This document shows positions 15,829 to 24,371 of a stretch of 64,000 nt of DNA, piece after piece. Within the stretch, counting starts at the first letter, position 1; the number at the start of each line of letters is the position of its first letter. The DNA comes from Bacillota bacterium (GTDB lineage: Bacteria; Bacillota; Clostridia; Oscillospirales; Ruminococcaceae): positions 1 to 64,000 of the forward strand of contig JAEZCT010000058.1 in assembly GCA_023433405.1 (NCBI GenBank), read 5' to 3'. The position numbers were made by a program, and so were the translations under genes. A model generated the notes under the pieces. The model was not told the origin of the DNA. It did not search any database and worked only from the letters and a program-made list of their open reading frames with translations.

Positions 15829-16141
15829 AGCGCAAAGCAAAGGGAAAAACGGCGATAAAGCCATCGCTTTAAAGTATAACCCCCAGACCGATGCGGCGCC
15901 GATTATTGTCGCCTCCGGTTACGGCTACGTCGCGGAAAAGATAATCGATATCGCCGATCAAAGCGGTATCCCCATTTACCGGGACGACACCTCCGCAAAT
16001 ATGCTGGCAATGCTTGAGATTGGCAGCACTGTGCCTCCACAGCTTTTTGAGGTGATTGCGGCTGTGTATATTGACCTTTTGCATGTGGCACAAAAAGCCA
16101 AAGAGCAACGAAACGCAAGCCAAGCGGAGGAAGGCGAATAG
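15815..16141 (+). CDS. ylqH: FlhB C-terminal domain homologue (YlqH/FlhX type)
   Basis: A 108-residue soluble protein matching the cytosolic domain of FlhB after its autocleavage site: KAIALKYNPQTDAAPIIVASGYGYVAEKIIDIA, then IPIYRDDTSANMLAMLEIGSTVPPQLFEVIAAVY. Compared with FlhB it lacks the membrane part and the NPTH cleavage motif, so it resembles the already-cleaved C-terminal fragment. FlhX of epsilon-proteobacteria can replace that fragment in the export gate. ATG 15815 overlaps the end of ylqG, so the two are translationally coupled. GAGG lies ten bases upstream. Confidence 0.8.
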   Translation: MSEHKAQSKGKNGDKAIALKYNPQTDAAPIIVASGYGYVAEKIIDIADQSGIPIYRDDTSANMLAMLEIGSTVPPQLFEVIAAVYIDLLHVAQKAKEQRNASQAEEGE

Positions 16142-16240
16142 GCTTACCTTTTAGCCGATTATTTCGCATGATTGCCTGTGCCTTCGAAGTGTTCTGTCAT
16201 CGTTGTGCTGTGCCCCATGTTTCTTTGTTCTTTCGCCAAA

Positions 16241-16298
16241 TATATAACCGCGATGCCCGCCGTTATCGGCGGGCATCGCTTATTTGCCCGGTTATATA
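16241..16298. terminator. Double hairpin, probable bidirectional terminator
   Basis: An exact inner stem of 13 bp (GCGATGCCCGCCG / CGGCGGGCATCGC, 16250-16279) sits inside an exact outer stem of 10 bp (TATATAACCG / CGGTTATATA). It lies between convergent ylqH and the pilZ gene. It lacks a long U run on either strand, so termination strength is uncertain. Confidence 0.6.
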
Positions 16299-16390
16299 CA
16301 CCGTAATCAATACTACTTTCCGATTGTAATATTTTAAAAACTGCGTCAAACTCCTATTGCCAAAGCTATGCTTTTTTATGTTTTTATGAA

Positions 16391-17011
16391 CTAATCCAGC
16401 TTTAAACGTTTTTGCTGTAGACGCTGTTGCTCCCATAAAAACGCAAACAACATATCCTGCTCTTTTTCTGTCACACTCTCAAAAGCGCAGCCATAGCCAA
16501 GCAGGTCATTGCTTAACTCTGTTTTTCTTAAAATTCTTGTCTTGATGCGCAGATGCTTGGCACACTGGTTAAAGTAAAACTCAAAAACACTGTCTTCCTC
16601 AAAGTCTTCCTCGCATTGAAACAAGATGCCGCCAATACTGATATCCTTTACCGTAATCTTTACAGGGGTATCCAGCGTGACCTTTTGGCCTTCGCTGTCG
16701 TAAACGGCGTAAATGCTGGTGGTAAAGGTCACCTTAATCTTGATGTTTCTCCTTCGTTGAATTACATCCAGCAGATTGTAATCGGTCAGAATAAGTCTGT
16801 CGGGGGAAGCGTAATCGACGACTGCAAAATACCAGCATATGCCCTTCATATCATCATAGGCACAGACCTTGACATTCTCTCCGCTTACAAATTGAGGCAT
16901 GGGCTTTCCGACTATTTCCATGTAATTTTTGTCGAGATCCACCATCATGCCCGAAGCGAGTAAAATATCGGACATGCTGTAAATATCAACCTTCTGCTGG
17001 ACTATTTTCAA
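16391..17011 (-). CDS. PilZ domain protein, candidate c-di-GMP-responsive motility regulator
   Basis: A 206-residue protein with an N-terminal YcgR-like half (about 1-90) and a C-terminal PilZ domain (about 95-200). The PilZ landmarks are QRRRNIKIKV followed by DISIGGILF. The second motif (DxSxxG) is intact; in the first, the second arginine of RxxxR appears as lysine, so binding may be weaker. In Bacillus the related MotI/YpfB binds c-di-GMP and brakes MotA. I place the start at TTG 17011, eight bases after AAGGAG; the GTG at 17020 is too close to the ribosome site. It is the last gene of the main flagellar run before the convergent ylqGH pair. Confidence 0.8.
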   Translation of the reverse strand: MKIVQQKVDIYSMSDILLASGMMVDLDKNYMEIVGKPMPQFVSGENVKVCAYDDMKGICWYFAVVDYASPDRLILTDYNLLDVIQRRRNIKIKVTFTTSIYAVYDSEGQKVTLDTPVKITVKDISIGGILFQCEEDFEEDSVFEFYFNQCAKHLRIKTRILRKTELSNDLLGYGCAFESVTEKEQDMLFAFLWEQQRLQQKRLKLD

Positions 17012-17030
17012 AATTACCACTCCTTAGATG

Positions 17031-18533
17031 TTAAGCCGCGCCAAATACTATTTCGCTTTCTGTGGCGTATACCATGACGTTGTCTCTATCCATCGTAACC
17101 TGAACCGATAAGTTCCCCATCGCAATGCGTGTTCCCGTATAAATGGTGCCCTTGCAAATAATCTTGCAGCTGTTTGGTGATGCTAGTTCCTGTTCCATGT
17201 TGTAATAGGTTTTTAGCAGTTTTTCGCGCTCCATCATCAGTACCGACCGGTTATAAGCCGCCTGATCCAAAACCTTGAGCTTATCCTTCGAAAGGGTGCT
17301 CTTATCCTTGGAATTTAAGTACTCTATGGCCTGCTTGAGCTTATGGCAGTCAGAGTCGATTTTGTTAAGCCGCTCGGAGATTAGCGCCATCTCCTCCACC
17401 AGTGTAGTGGAGGAACCCAGCGTAAAGTCTGTGCGTGCGTGGGAGGGGGAGCCAACCGTTCTTGCTATGACATCCGACGCAACGACATAGGTGCCGCCCA
17501 CGATGCAGCCGTTTTTGCCCTTCATTTCCAGCGTACCGCCGCATTTTACGTTGCAGTACATTATGGAGTTAGAATAAATTGAGCCCTTAACCTGAAGCGT
17601 CGCGTTTTCAATAAAATTGGCGTTAAGAGTTCCGCCGCATTGAATTAAACCGCCGCCCTGCCCATTCATCCCTGCAATTGTAACGTCTTTTTCTGCTTTA
17701 ATCGTTGCGGCCTCGACTATGCCGTTGACCCTTACGACACCACCCGATGTGATGGAAAAGCCCGACTTAACATCACCCTTTACAACCACATTGCCAACAA
17801 AATCAATATTGCCAACGGAGTTATCCACATCGCCGCTAACCGTGAAGGTATCATCTATTTCCATTATTTTATTGCGTTCGTAGAGATTACCAGTAATCCC
17901 CGCATATATTTCTGTATTGGTGTCGTTTACAAATACGTTTTTTCCGATAGACGGCCTAGCATCCTTACCAGGAATGGGCGGAATCTCCTGCCCGAGAACC
18001 GTCATACCCTTTGTTCCCTCGGTAGGCGGAATAATATCACATAACACCTGACCCTTTGTCACGTTATGGATAAGCCCAAGCTCTTTAAACTCTACGGTAC
18101 CATCCGAATTGTGTTTGGGTATCCCCTGAGAACCTAATGCATAGCGATTAACAATCTCGCCGTCCTTCCCGTTATCCGCCGAAAAACCTTCCGCTATCAG
18201 CAGCTTGCGGTCATACACGCGCCCATAGGCGATGCGCTGAAGTTCCTGTTCCTTTAAACCAAAAACAACCCCTGCCTCTTTTACCGCATTAAGCAGCTCC
18301 GGCAGAGTGACATCCTGCCCTTCATGCTCTGGTCCAAGCACTGAAACATACGCCCTGAGATGATCATCGGAAATCTCTACACGATACTGTGCATCAACCG
18401 GTTCTACCTTTGGAGCTTCCTCCGATTCCTCTTCGGATAAATCATCCTGCGATTCCTCTTCGGATGGAACATCCTGCGACTCCACTAAGGACTCAGCAAC
18501 TTCCTTGTTTTCCTGTTCTTTGTACTCCGTCAC
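17031..18533 (-). CDS. fapA: FapA-family (DUF342) protein
   Basis: A 500-residue protein of the flagellar assembly protein A/DUF342 family. It opens with an acidic low-complexity tail (residues 5-45) that repeats EEESQDDLSEEESEE. The N-terminal DUF342 domain (about 45-200) follows, then a long right-handed beta-helix with repeated glycine/valine rungs (about 205-345, such as VVVKGDVKSGFSITSGGVVRVNG). A helical coiled segment (about 365-440) and a short beta end complete it. In Vibrio FapA has been linked to flagellar placement or glucose signalling; its task here is unknown. Start is GTG 18533 after TAGGAGGAA. It lies between cheD and the pilZ gene. Confidence 0.85.
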   Translation of the reverse strand: MTEYKEQENKEVAESLVESQDVPSEEESQDDLSEEESEEAPKVEPVDAQYRVEISDDHLRAYVSVLGPEHEGQDVTLPELLNAVKEAGVVFGLKEQELQRIAYGRVYDRKLLIAEGFSADNGKDGEIVNRYALGSQGIPKHNSDGTVEFKELGLIHNVTKGQVLCDIIPPTEGTKGMTVLGQEIPPIPGKDARPSIGKNVFVNDTNTEIYAGITGNLYERNKIMEIDDTFTVSGDVDNSVGNIDFVGNVVVKGDVKSGFSITSGGVVRVNGIVEAATIKAEKDVTIAGMNGQGGGLIQCGGTLNANFIENATLQVKGSIYSNSIMYCNVKCGGTLEMKGKNGCIVGGTYVVASDVIARTVGSPSHARTDFTLGSSTTLVEEMALISERLNKIDSDCHKLKQAIEYLNSKDKSTLSKDKLKVLDQAAYNRSVLMMEREKLLKTYYNMEQELASPNSCKIICKGTIYTGTRIAMGNLSVQVTMDRDNVMVYATESEIVFGAA

Positions 18534-18574
18534 GGTTTTTCCTCCTATCCAGCGTATCCATATTCACTTTTCTT

Positions 18575-19072
18575 TTATAACTGAAGGTGAACCTTACCAA
18601 TGGAACGAACCGATAATATACCGGTTTCCGCGGCAAACTCCACTGTCCGGCCATAGTTTTGCCCAACATCCTCCGCAATGATCCTAATGTTAAGCTCCGC
18701 AAGCACTCTCTTTACCGCTTCTACATTGCGCTTGCCAATATTCATAATGTTCTCGCCGGCGCCATAGGTAGTATCTACCTTAAACATCTGTGCGCCTCCT
18801 GCAATCTTAGCAACAATCCGGTTTTTGAACGCACCCTGTTTTTCCATGCGTTCAACCAGCATAACGGCGGCGGTATCCGCAAACTTCATCTTATTTTCAT
18901 TCTGGATGCAATCCCTGCTGTTTGGCAGCATAATATGCGCCATACCGGCAACATTTACGGCCCCATCGTATAAACATATGCCCACGCAGGAGCCAAGCGC
19001 ATAGGTAATCAGCCTATCGGGTTTGCGTACAACGTTAAGATCGGAAATACCCACCGTTATCAGATTGCTCAT
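18575..19072 (-). CDS. cheD: Chemoreceptor glutamine deamidase CheD
   Basis: A 165-residue enzyme that deamidates specific glutamines of chemoreceptors and binds CheC. The active-site motifs are present: Cys29 in TYALGSCVGICLYD and His46 in GMAHIMLP. FKVDTTYGAGENIMNIGKRNV is the conserved core. Its ATG overlaps the end of cheC by four bases (ATGA), so translation is coupled with that of its partner. Together with CheC and CheY this forms the third adaptation system known from Bacillus and Thermotoga. Confidence 0.93.
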   Translation of the reverse strand: MSNLITVGISDLNVVRKPDRLITYALGSCVGICLYDGAVNVAGMAHIMLPNSRDCIQNENKMKFADTAAVMLVERMEKQGAFKNRIVAKIAGGAQMFKVDTTYGAGENIMNIGKRNVEAVKRVLAELNIRIIAEDVGQNYGRTVEFAAETGILSVRSIGKVHLQL

Positions 19073-19692
19073 ATACTAATCCCCAGACGATCCATTATTA
19101 TTTTCAGGGAATCCATCTCAGGGATTAGCAGCATACAGCTTCTCGCGGACTCACTCGCGCCGATAAAATCCTCTTCAATGTAGAGTACTTTGTCGCCTGT
19201 CATTCCCAATTCTACAGCAGGTACACTCAAGATTGCCCCTGCCATATCTACGGTGATCGATGGAACCATGATGTTGATTTTAAGACCCGTCAGCGACGAA
19301 ATTGCGTTGACATAAGAGCCTGCCATGATGTTGCCGATTTCATTAAGCGCTGAGAAGTCAACCTCAGAGAGCTGTGTATAGTCACTGATCTCTTTACCCA
19401 ACAGGATATTGACAACCACATGCGCAAACTTCTGCTCAAGGATGAACATAATCATCCCCCGAACATCCTCATGAAGATGCGTTAATATTCCGACTACAAT
19501 ATTCTCAGGCCCGCCGAGGATATAGGTGAGATCGGTAAAATCCAAAACCTTAACCTTCGGCACGGACATCTGCACCGATTGCATCAGCATAGAAGAAAGG
19601 GCAGTCGCCGCATTCCCGGCTCCTATATTGCCAAGCTCCCGCAACACATCAATGTGCATATCATTAAGTTGGTCGTAATGCAGTGTATTCAT
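19069..19692 (-). CDS. cheC: CheY-P phosphatase CheC
   Basis: A 207-residue protein that dephosphorylates CheY-P and stimulates with CheD. Both pseudo-symmetric active sites of the family are visible: ELGNIGAGNAAT (Glu19, Asn22) and ALNEIGNIMAGSYVNAIS. The product starts MNTLHYDQLNDMHIDVLREL. It is 50 bases after flgG and overlaps cheD. A second CheC-like phosphatase, FliY, is encoded further upstream in the same operon. Confidence 0.92.
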   Translation of the reverse strand: MNTLHYDQLNDMHIDVLRELGNIGAGNAATALSSMLMQSVQMSVPKVKVLDFTDLTYILGGPENIVVGILTHLHEDVRGMIMFILEQKFAHVVVNILLGKEISDYTQLSEVDFSALNEIGNIMAGSYVNAISSLTGLKINIMVPSITVDMAGAILSVPAVELGMTGDKVLYIEEDFIGASESARSCMLLIPEMDSLKIIMDRLGISI

Positions 19693-19742
19693 GGACCTAA
19701 ATGCCCCCTAAGAATATAAAACTAATATGACTTCGGCCCTCG

Positions 19743-20474
19743 TTATCGGAGATTGTTCACAATAGATTCCAGCTCGTCCGCTACCTGCACAACCCTTGCG
19801 CTGAACTGAAACGCGCGCTGCGTTACGATGATATCTACCATCTCTTTTGACATTTCCGTATTGGAGGTCTCAAGAAAGCCTTGCGTCAGCTTATGCCCTC
19901 CGCCAAGCTCCGGCTCTCCGGCAAGCTCCGTTGCCGAGAAACGGTTTGCCCCCTCCTGTATTAACGCATACTTGTTGGGGAACGTGTAAATACCAATTCT
20001 GGCCTGCATATTTGTAAGATTGGGTTGCGTTTCTCCCTCTGCGTTTAGCTGTACGCGCTCCTCGTCGGGTCCCAGTACATAATCGCCGGTTGTGGTGACA
20101 AGGTATGCATCCTCGTCCTCAAGCTTGACCAAAAAGTTGCCTGCCCTGGTGTAGTAACGCTCACCCAGCTGGTTTTCCACGGCAAAGAAGCCCTCACCCT
20201 CAATGGCAAAATCAAGCTCTCTGTCGGTCGGCATCATCTGCCCCTGTACCATTTGAACGGTCGTGCCGGAAAGCTTGACGCCATGTCCCACCTTCAGTCC
20301 GTTTGTCATCTCGTCTGCTCCCCGATGAATATTGGTGTAAAGCAGACTGGAAAACGAAGGCACCGAGGTCTTAAAGCCCGGGGTTTCCGCATTGGCCAGA
20401 TTGTTCGCTGTAATGTCCATGCTTTTTTGCAGATAAATCACGCCGGTTGACGCGGTGTAAAACGCGGTATTCAT
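19743..20474 (-). CDS. flgG: Flagellar basal-body rod protein FlgG (FlhP-like)
   Basis: A 243-residue rod protein of the FlgFG family. The N-terminal rod motif ITANNLANAETPGFKTSVPSF (about residues 20-40) and the C-terminal segment TNTEMSKEMVDIIVTQRAFQFSARVVQVADEL are both typical. It is the second of two adjacent paralogues, and I call it FlgG by analogy with flhO-flhP of Bacillus; the assignment of FlgF against FlgG is not certain. AAGGAA precedes the ATG. It lies downstream of fliA and flgF. Confidence 0.85.
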   Translation of the reverse strand: MNTAFYTASTGVIYLQKSMDITANNLANAETPGFKTSVPSFSSLLYTNIHRGADEMTNGLKVGHGVKLSGTTVQMVQGQMMPTDRELDFAIEGEGFFAVENQLGERYYTRAGNFLVKLEDEDAYLVTTTGDYVLGPDEERVQLNAEGETQPNLTNMQARIGIYTFPNKYALIQEGANRFSATELAGEPELGGGHKLTQGFLETSNTEMSKEMVDIIVTQRAFQFSARVVQVADELESIVNNLR

Positions 20475-20572
20475 CGTTCCTTTTTTCCTCTCTGTTGTAA
20501 ACTAGCCCTTGCTTATAAAAAAGATTCGTCTATGCTTTTTGACTACCTATAAATCAGATATCAGGATAACGA

Positions 20573-21349
20573 CTAAACCCGGCCGATCTCTGTCACAGAT
20601 TTATTAATAATACGATCCATAATCTTGATGGCCTGGCTGTAGCTTTGGAACGATCGGCTCGTCGCCATCATGGAGGAGGTTTCCTCCGCCATGTCTACAT
20701 TCGAATCCTCCAGCCGTCCTTGTAAAATAGAGGTCGCATAGAACTCCGGCAGCGTTGGCTGCTCTTCATTCTGGGCGTTGTTATCCAGAAAGTAGCCCTC
20801 CCTGTAGGTGGTGAGGTCCTGATAATCGGTAGGAAAAGCGAGGCTGATTCGGTCTGCCGGGCTATCCTCTGTACCCACATAAATGTACCCGTTCTCATCC
20901 ACCGCAAAATCCGCCGAATCCAGCTGTATGGGTCCGTTTTCCCCAAGCAATCTGCCGCCGTTGGGCTGCACAAGGTACCCATCACCATCCAAGCTGAAAT
21001 GCCCGCTGCGGGTTAAAAGGGTCTGTTCCATGGTTTCATCGAAGGATTGCAACCGAAAGAAGCCCTCGCCCACCAGTGCAAAATCGAAGGGAATGCTGGT
21101 TTCGGTATAGCTGCTCTGACCGTAATCGGTATGAAGGACATCCGCATAACGAACAATCGAGCCTTTACCGATTTTTTGGCTGCTCCCCTGTTCCAGCCGC
21201 GCCGTCAGCGTATCGCTAAAGCTGCTGCTCGTAAGGGTTTGACGTTTAAAACCCGGCGTTCTCACATTAGATACATTGTTGCTGATGGTCTCAAGCTGGC
21301 GCTGTGCGGTGAGCATACCGGAAGCGAGGGTGTAAAAACCTCTTACCAT
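20573..21349 (-). CDS. flgF: Flagellar basal-body rod protein FlgF (FlhO-like)
   Basis: A 258-residue rod protein, paralogue of the next gene. It begins MVRGFYTLASGMLTAQRQLETISNNVSNVRTPGFKRQ and ends SNVDMAEETSSMMATSRSFQSYSQAIKIMD, the two ends that pair in rod assembly. AAAGGAGGA precedes ATG 21349; the frame is open upstream to 21397, but that part overlaps fliA. It follows fliA in the operon. Confidence 0.85.
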   Translation of the reverse strand: MVRGFYTLASGMLTAQRQLETISNNVSNVRTPGFKRQTLTSSSFSDTLTARLEQGSSQKIGKGSIVRYADVLHTDYGQSSYTETSIPFDFALVGEGFFRLQSFDETMEQTLLTRSGHFSLDGDGYLVQPNGGRLLGENGPIQLDSADFAVDENGYIYVGTEDSPADRISLAFPTDYQDLTTYREGYFLDNNAQNEEQPTLPEFYATSILQGRLEDSNVDMAEETSSMMATSRSFQSYSQAIKIMDRIINKSVTEIGRV

Positions 21350-21393
21350 AAACAATTCCTCCTTTATCCAATCGCGCGGTATCTCACCGCGGG

Positions 21394-22173
21394 TCAATCC
21401 ATAATATAGCTTTCCATTGCCTTTTTAAGCTTTGCCAGCGCAGAGGTGTGCATCTGACACACCCGTGATTCGCTCACAGATAAAACCTCGGCAATCTCCT
21501 TAAGCTTTAGGTTCTCAAAATAATACATCGCGATTACCTGTTTTTCCTTGGGTGGCAACGTGTCTATGGTACCGGATAGCAGCTGTTTGAGCTCTCCCGC
21601 AAACAGCGCCTCCTCCGGCGCGTCCGTTGCGGGCAAGCTGGCCATTGCCGATTCAATACCCGACAGCCCGTCGGCAAGCAGCTCCTCAAAGGAAATAATG
21701 CTAGCGTTGTAGGACTGCGCCATGTTGGTTTGCAACTCCTCCAAGCTAATGCCCAAGCTGGTCGCAAGCTCCTCGTCGGAGGGTTGACGGTTTTGCTCCG
21801 CCCAAAACGCGCTAATCGCGTTGTCTATATCCTTCGCGTTCTTGCGCACCCTGCGGGGCACCCAATCCTGCTTGCGGACGTAATCAATAATCGAGCCCTT
21901 TACCCGGATAGAGGCGTAGGTCTCAAATTTAACCTCGCGGTCTATGCTGTAGCGCTCTACCGCGTCCATCAGTGCGACCAGACCCTCGTTAATCAGATCC
22001 TCCTGATCGGCTACACTGCGAAACATCCCGCGCATTCTTAACACCGTATACTTTACAATGTAGGAATAGTGCAGAATAATTTCGTTGCGCAGCGCGGGGT
22101 CGCCGGTTTCCTTAAACCGTTTCCAGGTGTCTCGGTCTATTTGTGTCTCCGGTTTTATAAACAGCGTAAGCAC
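21394..22173 (-). CDS. fliA: RNA polymerase sigma-28 factor FliA (SigD)
   Basis: A 259-residue sigma factor for late flagellar and chemotaxis genes. Region 2 includes ADQEDLINEGLVALMDAVERYSIDREVKFETYASIRVKGSIIDYVRKQDWVPRRVR, the specific signature of the sigma-28 group. Region 4 includes LPPKEKQVIAMYYFENLKLKEIAEVLSVSESRVCQMHTSALAKLK. The start is a GTG very close to AAGGGGG, so expression may be weak or the true start slightly different. It follows flhA directly; flhF and flhG, which separate the two in Bacillus, are absent. Its antagonist FlgM is encoded at 45129, behind a sigma-28 promoter. Confidence 0.93.
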   Translation of the reverse strand: MLTLFIKPETQIDRDTWKRFKETGDPALRNEIILHYSYIVKYTVLRMRGMFRSVADQEDLINEGLVALMDAVERYSIDREVKFETYASIRVKGSIIDYVRKQDWVPRRVRKNAKDIDNAISAFWAEQNRQPSDEELATSLGISLEELQTNMAQSYNASIISFEELLADGLSGIESAMASLPATDAPEEALFAGELKQLLSGTIDTLPPKEKQVIAMYYFENLKLKEIAEVLSVSESRVCQMHTSALAKLKKAMESYIMD

Positions 22174-22191
22174 CCCCTTGGGCGGCTATGA

Positions 22192-24240
22192 CTATATCGT
22201 TATATTGCCCACTGCCTGAATTTGAACGGAATTATCAATCTCACTAAACGAAAGTACAATAATTCCGTTAGCAAACTGATCCGCGAGCTTTTTAAAATAC
22301 ACGCGGGCGATCGGCGAGGTCAGGATAATTGGTGTGGAAATCAACTCTTTTATTTTATTGACCTGCGATACCATGGAGGTTGCAATCTTCTGCACCGTAT
22401 CGGGATCCAGGGCAAGATAGGAACCGTGATCCGTCTTTTTTACCGCACCCATAATCAGGTTTTCAGTTTGGGTATCCAGCGTTATTACCCTAAGCTGATT
22501 TCCGTCTGAGAATTTGCGTGTGATGGTGCGTCTAAGCGACTGTCGCACATACTCGGTCAGCATATCGGTATCCTTGAGTGTCGTGCCGTAATCGCCCAGT
22601 GTTTCGATGATGGTCTCCATATCCCGGATTGGGATACCCTCCCGCAGGAGGTTGGAAAGTACCTTTTGCAGGTCTCCCGCCGAAACGACACCGGGGATTA
22701 CTTCGTCGATAAGTGCCGCGTTGTTCTTCTTTACATTTGCAATCAATGTATTCACTTCGCTGCGGGTAAGCAGCTCATAAGCGTTTGCCTTTATTACCTC
22801 GGAAAGGTGGGTAATAATTACCGATGTAGGGTCGATTACGGTGTAGCCTGCCATTTCCGCCATTTCACGGCGGGAGGCGGGAATCCATTTCGCGGCAATG
22901 CCAAAGGCCGGCTCGATGGTGTCGATACCATCGATAACCTCCTCCACCTCGCCGGGGTTAAGTGCTAAATAATGGTCAACAAGCACCTCGCCCTTTGCAA
23001 TTTCTTCTCCCTTAAGGCGGATGGTATATTGGTTGGGGTTTAGCTGTGCGTTATCGCGCATACGCACGGAAGGCACAACCATACCCATTTCTACGGCGAA
23101 CTGCTTACGGAACATCACCACGCGGTCAATGAAGCTGCCGCCGCTGGATTCATCCACAAGGGGCAAAAGGCTGTACCCGAAGGTCATCTCCAACTGCTCT
23201 ACCGATAGCAGCGTGTAAACGTTATCAATGTTTTTGTAAAAACTCGTTTCCGAAAGCTCTATCTCCGGTTCGGCTTCGGCGGCCACAGCGGCGGCCGCTG
23301 ATCTGCGCATAGAGCTGCGAAGGCGTACCCCGAGGGTAATGAGCGCGGCGGAGATGAGGATGATTTGAAAGGGCGGAAAGCCCGGCACAAATATGAGAAA
23401 AGCCACAACGCCGCCTGCGATAATCATCGCAATAGGCTGCGCGGCAAACTGTCTTGTTAAATCGGTATTCAGGTTGTTTTCGGATGCGGTGCGGGTTACA
23501 ATCATACCCGTAGCCGTGGAAATGAGAAGCGCGGGCACCTGAGAAACCAGACCGTCACCCACCGTTGCGATAGAGTAAACGCTGATAACCTCCTCAAAGC
23601 CCATCCCGCCGGTGATCATACCGATGGCCATACCGCCGAGCAGGTTAATCGCGGTGACAATGATTGAAATAATGGCGTCACCTTTTACAAATTTCGAGGC
23701 ACCATCCATGGAGCCGAAAAAATCTGCTTCGCGCTGAATGTTTGTGCGGCGCTCCCGCGCTACTGCCTCATCAATCAGCCCGGAGTTGAGATCCGCGTCG
23801 ATGGCCATCTGTTTACCGGGCATCGCGTCAAGAGTAAAGCGTGCCGCTACCTCGGAAACACGCTCCGCGCCCTTGGTGATGACCACAAACTGCACGATAA
23901 CTATAATTAAGAAGATGACAAAGCCTACCACGGCGTTGCCGCCGATGACAAAATCGCCGAAGGCCTTGATAACCTGACCTGCTGAGCCGCCGTTTTGAAG
24001 GATTAGCCGTGTGCTCGATATATTCAGTGACAAACGAAACAGCGTAGTAATAAGCAGCATAGAGGGAAACGCCGAAAACTCAAGCGCCGTCCTGATGTAC
24101 ATGGACATCAGCAATATCAGGATGGATAGCGTGATGTTCAGGATGAACATCATATCAAGCAGCCATGGCGGCAGCGGGATGATTAAAAACAGGACTATTA
24201 AAATTACAAATACAGCGATGCTGTTGTTGAGAAACTTCAT
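22192..24240 (-). CDS. flhA: Flagellar export gate protein FlhA
   Basis: A 682-residue export-gate protein. Eight hydrophobic helices fill the first 320 residues. The cytoplasmic loop between helices 4 and 5 carries the FHIPEP-family signature region (RFTLDAMPGKQMAIDADLNSGLIDE). The large cytosolic domain follows (about 350-682) and docks chaperone-bound substrates. I start at ATG 24240 (MKFLNNSIAVF); the open frame runs to 24291 but the added residues are not typical. It follows flhB after 131 bases. Confidence 0.95.
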   Translation of the reverse strand: MKFLNNSIAVFVILIVLFLIIPLPPWLLDMMFILNITLSILILLMSMYIRTALEFSAFPSMLLITTLFRLSLNISSTRLILQNGGSAGQVIKAFGDFVIGGNAVVGFVIFLIIVIVQFVVITKGAERVSEVAARFTLDAMPGKQMAIDADLNSGLIDEAVARERRTNIQREADFFGSMDGASKFVKGDAIISIIVTAINLLGGMAIGMITGGMGFEEVISVYSIATVGDGLVSQVPALLISTATGMIVTRTASENNLNTDLTRQFAAQPIAMIIAGGVVAFLIFVPGFPPFQIILISAALITLGVRLRSSMRRSAAAAVAAEAEPEIELSETSFYKNIDNVYTLLSVEQLEMTFGYSLLPLVDESSGGSFIDRVVMFRKQFAVEMGMVVPSVRMRDNAQLNPNQYTIRLKGEEIAKGEVLVDHYLALNPGEVEEVIDGIDTIEPAFGIAAKWIPASRREMAEMAGYTVIDPTSVIITHLSEVIKANAYELLTRSEVNTLIANVKKNNAALIDEVIPGVVSAGDLQKVLSNLLREGIPIRDMETIIETLGDYGTTLKDTDMLTEYVRQSLRRTITRKFSDGNQLRVITLDTQTENLIMGAVKKTDHGSYLALDPDTVQKIATSMVSQVNKIKELISTPIILTSPIARVYFKKLADQFANGIIVLSFSEIDNSVQIQAVGNITI

Positions 24241-24371
24241 AAGCAATCGTCCATTCCGCCAAGAGTTTTTACCGGCCAGCAAATTTACCAACGAGCCCGG
24301 TGAAAAACAACGCTATCTTTTTTTAATCTTTATGCCTGCTCTCATCGCTCGAACCGCCATAACGGCTATTC

